Assembly: GCA_003246805.1 (NCBI GenBank)
Contig: QKDG01000014.1
Location: 1-5,210 of the forward strand
Reading direction: 5' to 3'
DNA length: 5,210 nucleotides
Origin: Clostridia bacterium
Lineage (GTDB): Bacteria; Bacillota; Clostridia; Oscillospirales; Ruminococcaceae
The notes beneath the pieces were generated by a model. The model was not told the origin of the DNA. It did not search any database and worked only from the letters and a program-made list of their open reading frames with translations. Positions within the stretch are counted from its first letter, which is position 1. The number at the start of each line of letters is the position of its first letter. Of this stretch, positions 4,175-5,210 are shown in pieces. Position numbers and translations under genes: made by a program.

Positions 4175-5210
4175 CACTTGCATTCCCCCACAAGTCCCTG
4201 CACCTGTAATCAAAAAGCAATATAGCAGGCTTATTCTCTGAATTTAATGGGTTTACCTTAAATTTTTCAACATGAATTATTTTTATAAGCGCTTTTTTAT
4301 CCTGAATATCATACCCCGGCAACAGCTGACTTATATTATTTTGCTTTACAACCAAATCGTAAATATCATTTTTCGAAAGCTCGTTCTCAAAAGCCCATTC
4401 CGGCGACGAACGTGGCTTTTCATGCAACAGAAAATCAAGCTTTAAAATGTGTTTAAAATCATCATCAGGGAAATTTTCGATGCTGTTTTTTGCAAACTCC
4501 AATAAAAAGGTATAGGCAAGCTGCTTGTTATGAACAAGCGAGTCTACACCTTTTTCTGTTTTGTATTCATAAATTTTGTGATAAAGAGCAAACCAATTGT
4601 CAAAATAATTTCTCAGATATTTAATGCTGTTGTGGAATCTGTTTGTGTTGTAATAAACCTCAACAATATCCTCAACACCTTTTAAAGTGATAATTTCGGT
4701 ATAGCTTAAACAGCCTGTGCTTAAAACCTCATACGGTGGATACGGAGAGTATTCTATTTTATATTCTTTGCACATTTGCTCCATATCCGAGCCTTTAAGT
4801 ATTTTTAAAAATCCAAGCTGTAGCTGATGAGGGAGAAGCTCATTAACTGCATTAAATGATGAAACAAAGCTCTCATAATCTTCAAGTGGTAATCCTGCGA
4901 TAAGGTCAAGATGCAGGTGAATATTCTCTGCATCCTTCAATTTTTTAACGCAAAAGCTAAGCCACTTATAGTCATTTCTCCTGTTAACTGCTAAAAGGGT
5001 TTTCTCATTTGTTGTCTGCACCCCTATTTCCAGCTGGAAAAGACCTTTTCTTGCGGATGATAAAAGTGCGATAATTTCATCATCTAGAAGAATCGCCTCA
5101 ACCTCAAAATGAAAGTTTGTTATGCCGTTATCATTTTTAATCAAATGCTGTATTATCTGCATTGCAAATTTTTTGTTGCTGTTGAAAGTTCTGTCAACAA
5201 ACTTCACCTG
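4158..5210 (-). CDS. B12-binding/radical-SAM protein with DUF4080-like C-terminus (C-terminal part only)
   Basis: The frame is open to the right edge and the 350 visible residues begin QVKFVDRTFN, so the start lies outside the window; an internal GTG at 5207 is not the start. Numbering from the first visible residue, the sequence shows later parts of a radical-SAM barrel: FVDRTFN (4-10), NFHFEVEA (32-39), LEIGVQTTN (60-68) and HLDLIAGLPLED (100-111). These are followed by LGFLKILKGSDMEQM (132-146) and YSPYPPYEVL (154-163). The rest, ending FDYRCRDLWGNA (333-344), resembles the DUF4080 tail found on cobalamin-binding radical-SAM proteins. The N-terminal B12 domain and the CxxxCxxC cluster that holds the 4Fe-4S centre would be off-window and cannot be checked. 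Family members cleave S-adenosylmethionine to start radical chemistry; the substrate here is unknown. The 3' end overlaps clpC by 17 bp, tail to tail. Confidence 0.87.
   Translation of the reverse strand, partial: QVKFVDRTFNSNKKFAMQIIQHLIKNDNGITNFHFEVEAILLDDEIIALLSSARKGLFQLEIGVQTTNEKTLLAVNRRNDYKWLSFCVKKLKDAENIHLHLDLIAGLPLEDYESFVSSFNAVNELLPHQLQLGFLKILKGSDMEQMCKEYKIEYSPYPPYEVLSTGCLSYTEIITLKGVEDIVEVYYNTNRFHNSIKYLRNYFDNWFALYHKIYEYKTEKGVDSLVHNKQLAYTFLLEFAKNSIENFPDDDFKHILKLDFLLHEKPRSSPEWAFENELSKNDIYDLVVKQNNISQLLPGYDIQDKKALIKIIHVEKFKVNPLNSENKPAILLFDYRCRDLWGNASAILLE
4504..4555 (+). terminator. Possible terminator-like hairpin for clpC inside the radical-SAM gene
   Basis: The outer arms 4504-4515 and 4544-4555 pair over 12 positions with one mismatch (AAAAAGGTATAG/CTACACCTTTTT). 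The inner arms GCTTGTT (4523-4529) and AACAAGC (4533-4539) pair perfectly around a 3-base loop. On the + strand the structure ends in five T, about 330 bases after the clpC stop. The internal loop and short U-tract make it weak. It has a T5 end on the - strand too, where translation would normally prevent folding. Confidence 0.25.

Noticed and set aside
4175..4230. Hairpins directly after the clpC stop (ACTTG/CAAGT, CCTGC/GCAGG) as a terminator
   Set aside because: They have only 5-bp stems with long loops and no U-tract.
5205..5207. GTG as start of the radical-SAM gene
   Set aside because: The frame stays open to the window edge. The sequence there (KFVDRTFN) is an internal radical-SAM segment, normally preceded by the B12 domain and the cysteine cluster.

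Overview
The window is low-GC DNA with strong AGGAGG-type ribosome binding sites, short intergenic gaps and Firmicutes-type protein families. It most resembles a gut Clostridia genome of the Oscillospiraceae/Ruminococcaceae type. That placement rests on overall character and on the small Cys/Gly-rich protein and DUF4080 radical-SAM families, not on a database search. No mobile element, CRISPR array, rRNA or tRNA is visible.

Layout. Bases 1-48 are the last codons of an upstream gene on the + strand. Its stop overlaps the start of a MacB/FtsX-type ABC transporter permease (48-1232), so the two are translationally coupled parts of one efflux operon. A near-perfect 19-bp hairpin (1233-1278) with A and T tracts on its two sides ends that operon. 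The same hairpin serves a tiny convergent gene on the - strand (1303-1431), which encodes a 42-residue Cys/Gly-rich membrane-type peptide. Bases 1432-1780 are an AT-rich divergent control region with promoter-like sequences on both strands and a hairpin in the small gene's leader.

Bases 1781-4174 encode a ClpC-type Hsp100 unfoldase. It has a double Clp_N domain, two complete AAA+ modules and an LGF loop of the kind that docks on ClpP. The middle (M) region is short and lacks a recognisable UVR motif, and the gene stands alone instead of in a ctsR-mcsA-mcsB-clpC operon. From 4158 to the right edge, on the - strand, lies the C-terminal part of a B12-binding/radical-SAM protein with a DUF4080-like tail. 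Its 5' end, including the radical-SAM cysteine cluster, is outside the window.

How the parts relate. The transporter, the small Cys-rich peptide, the unfoldase and the radical-SAM enzyme look like four separate transcription units, not one system. The most unusual feature is the clpC/radical-SAM junction. The coding regions overlap tail to tail by 17 bp with no terminator between them. A convincing - strand terminator lies inside clpC, and a weaker + strand terminator-like hairpin lies inside the radical-SAM gene, so the two mRNAs may carry several hundred bases of mutual antisense at their 3' ends.
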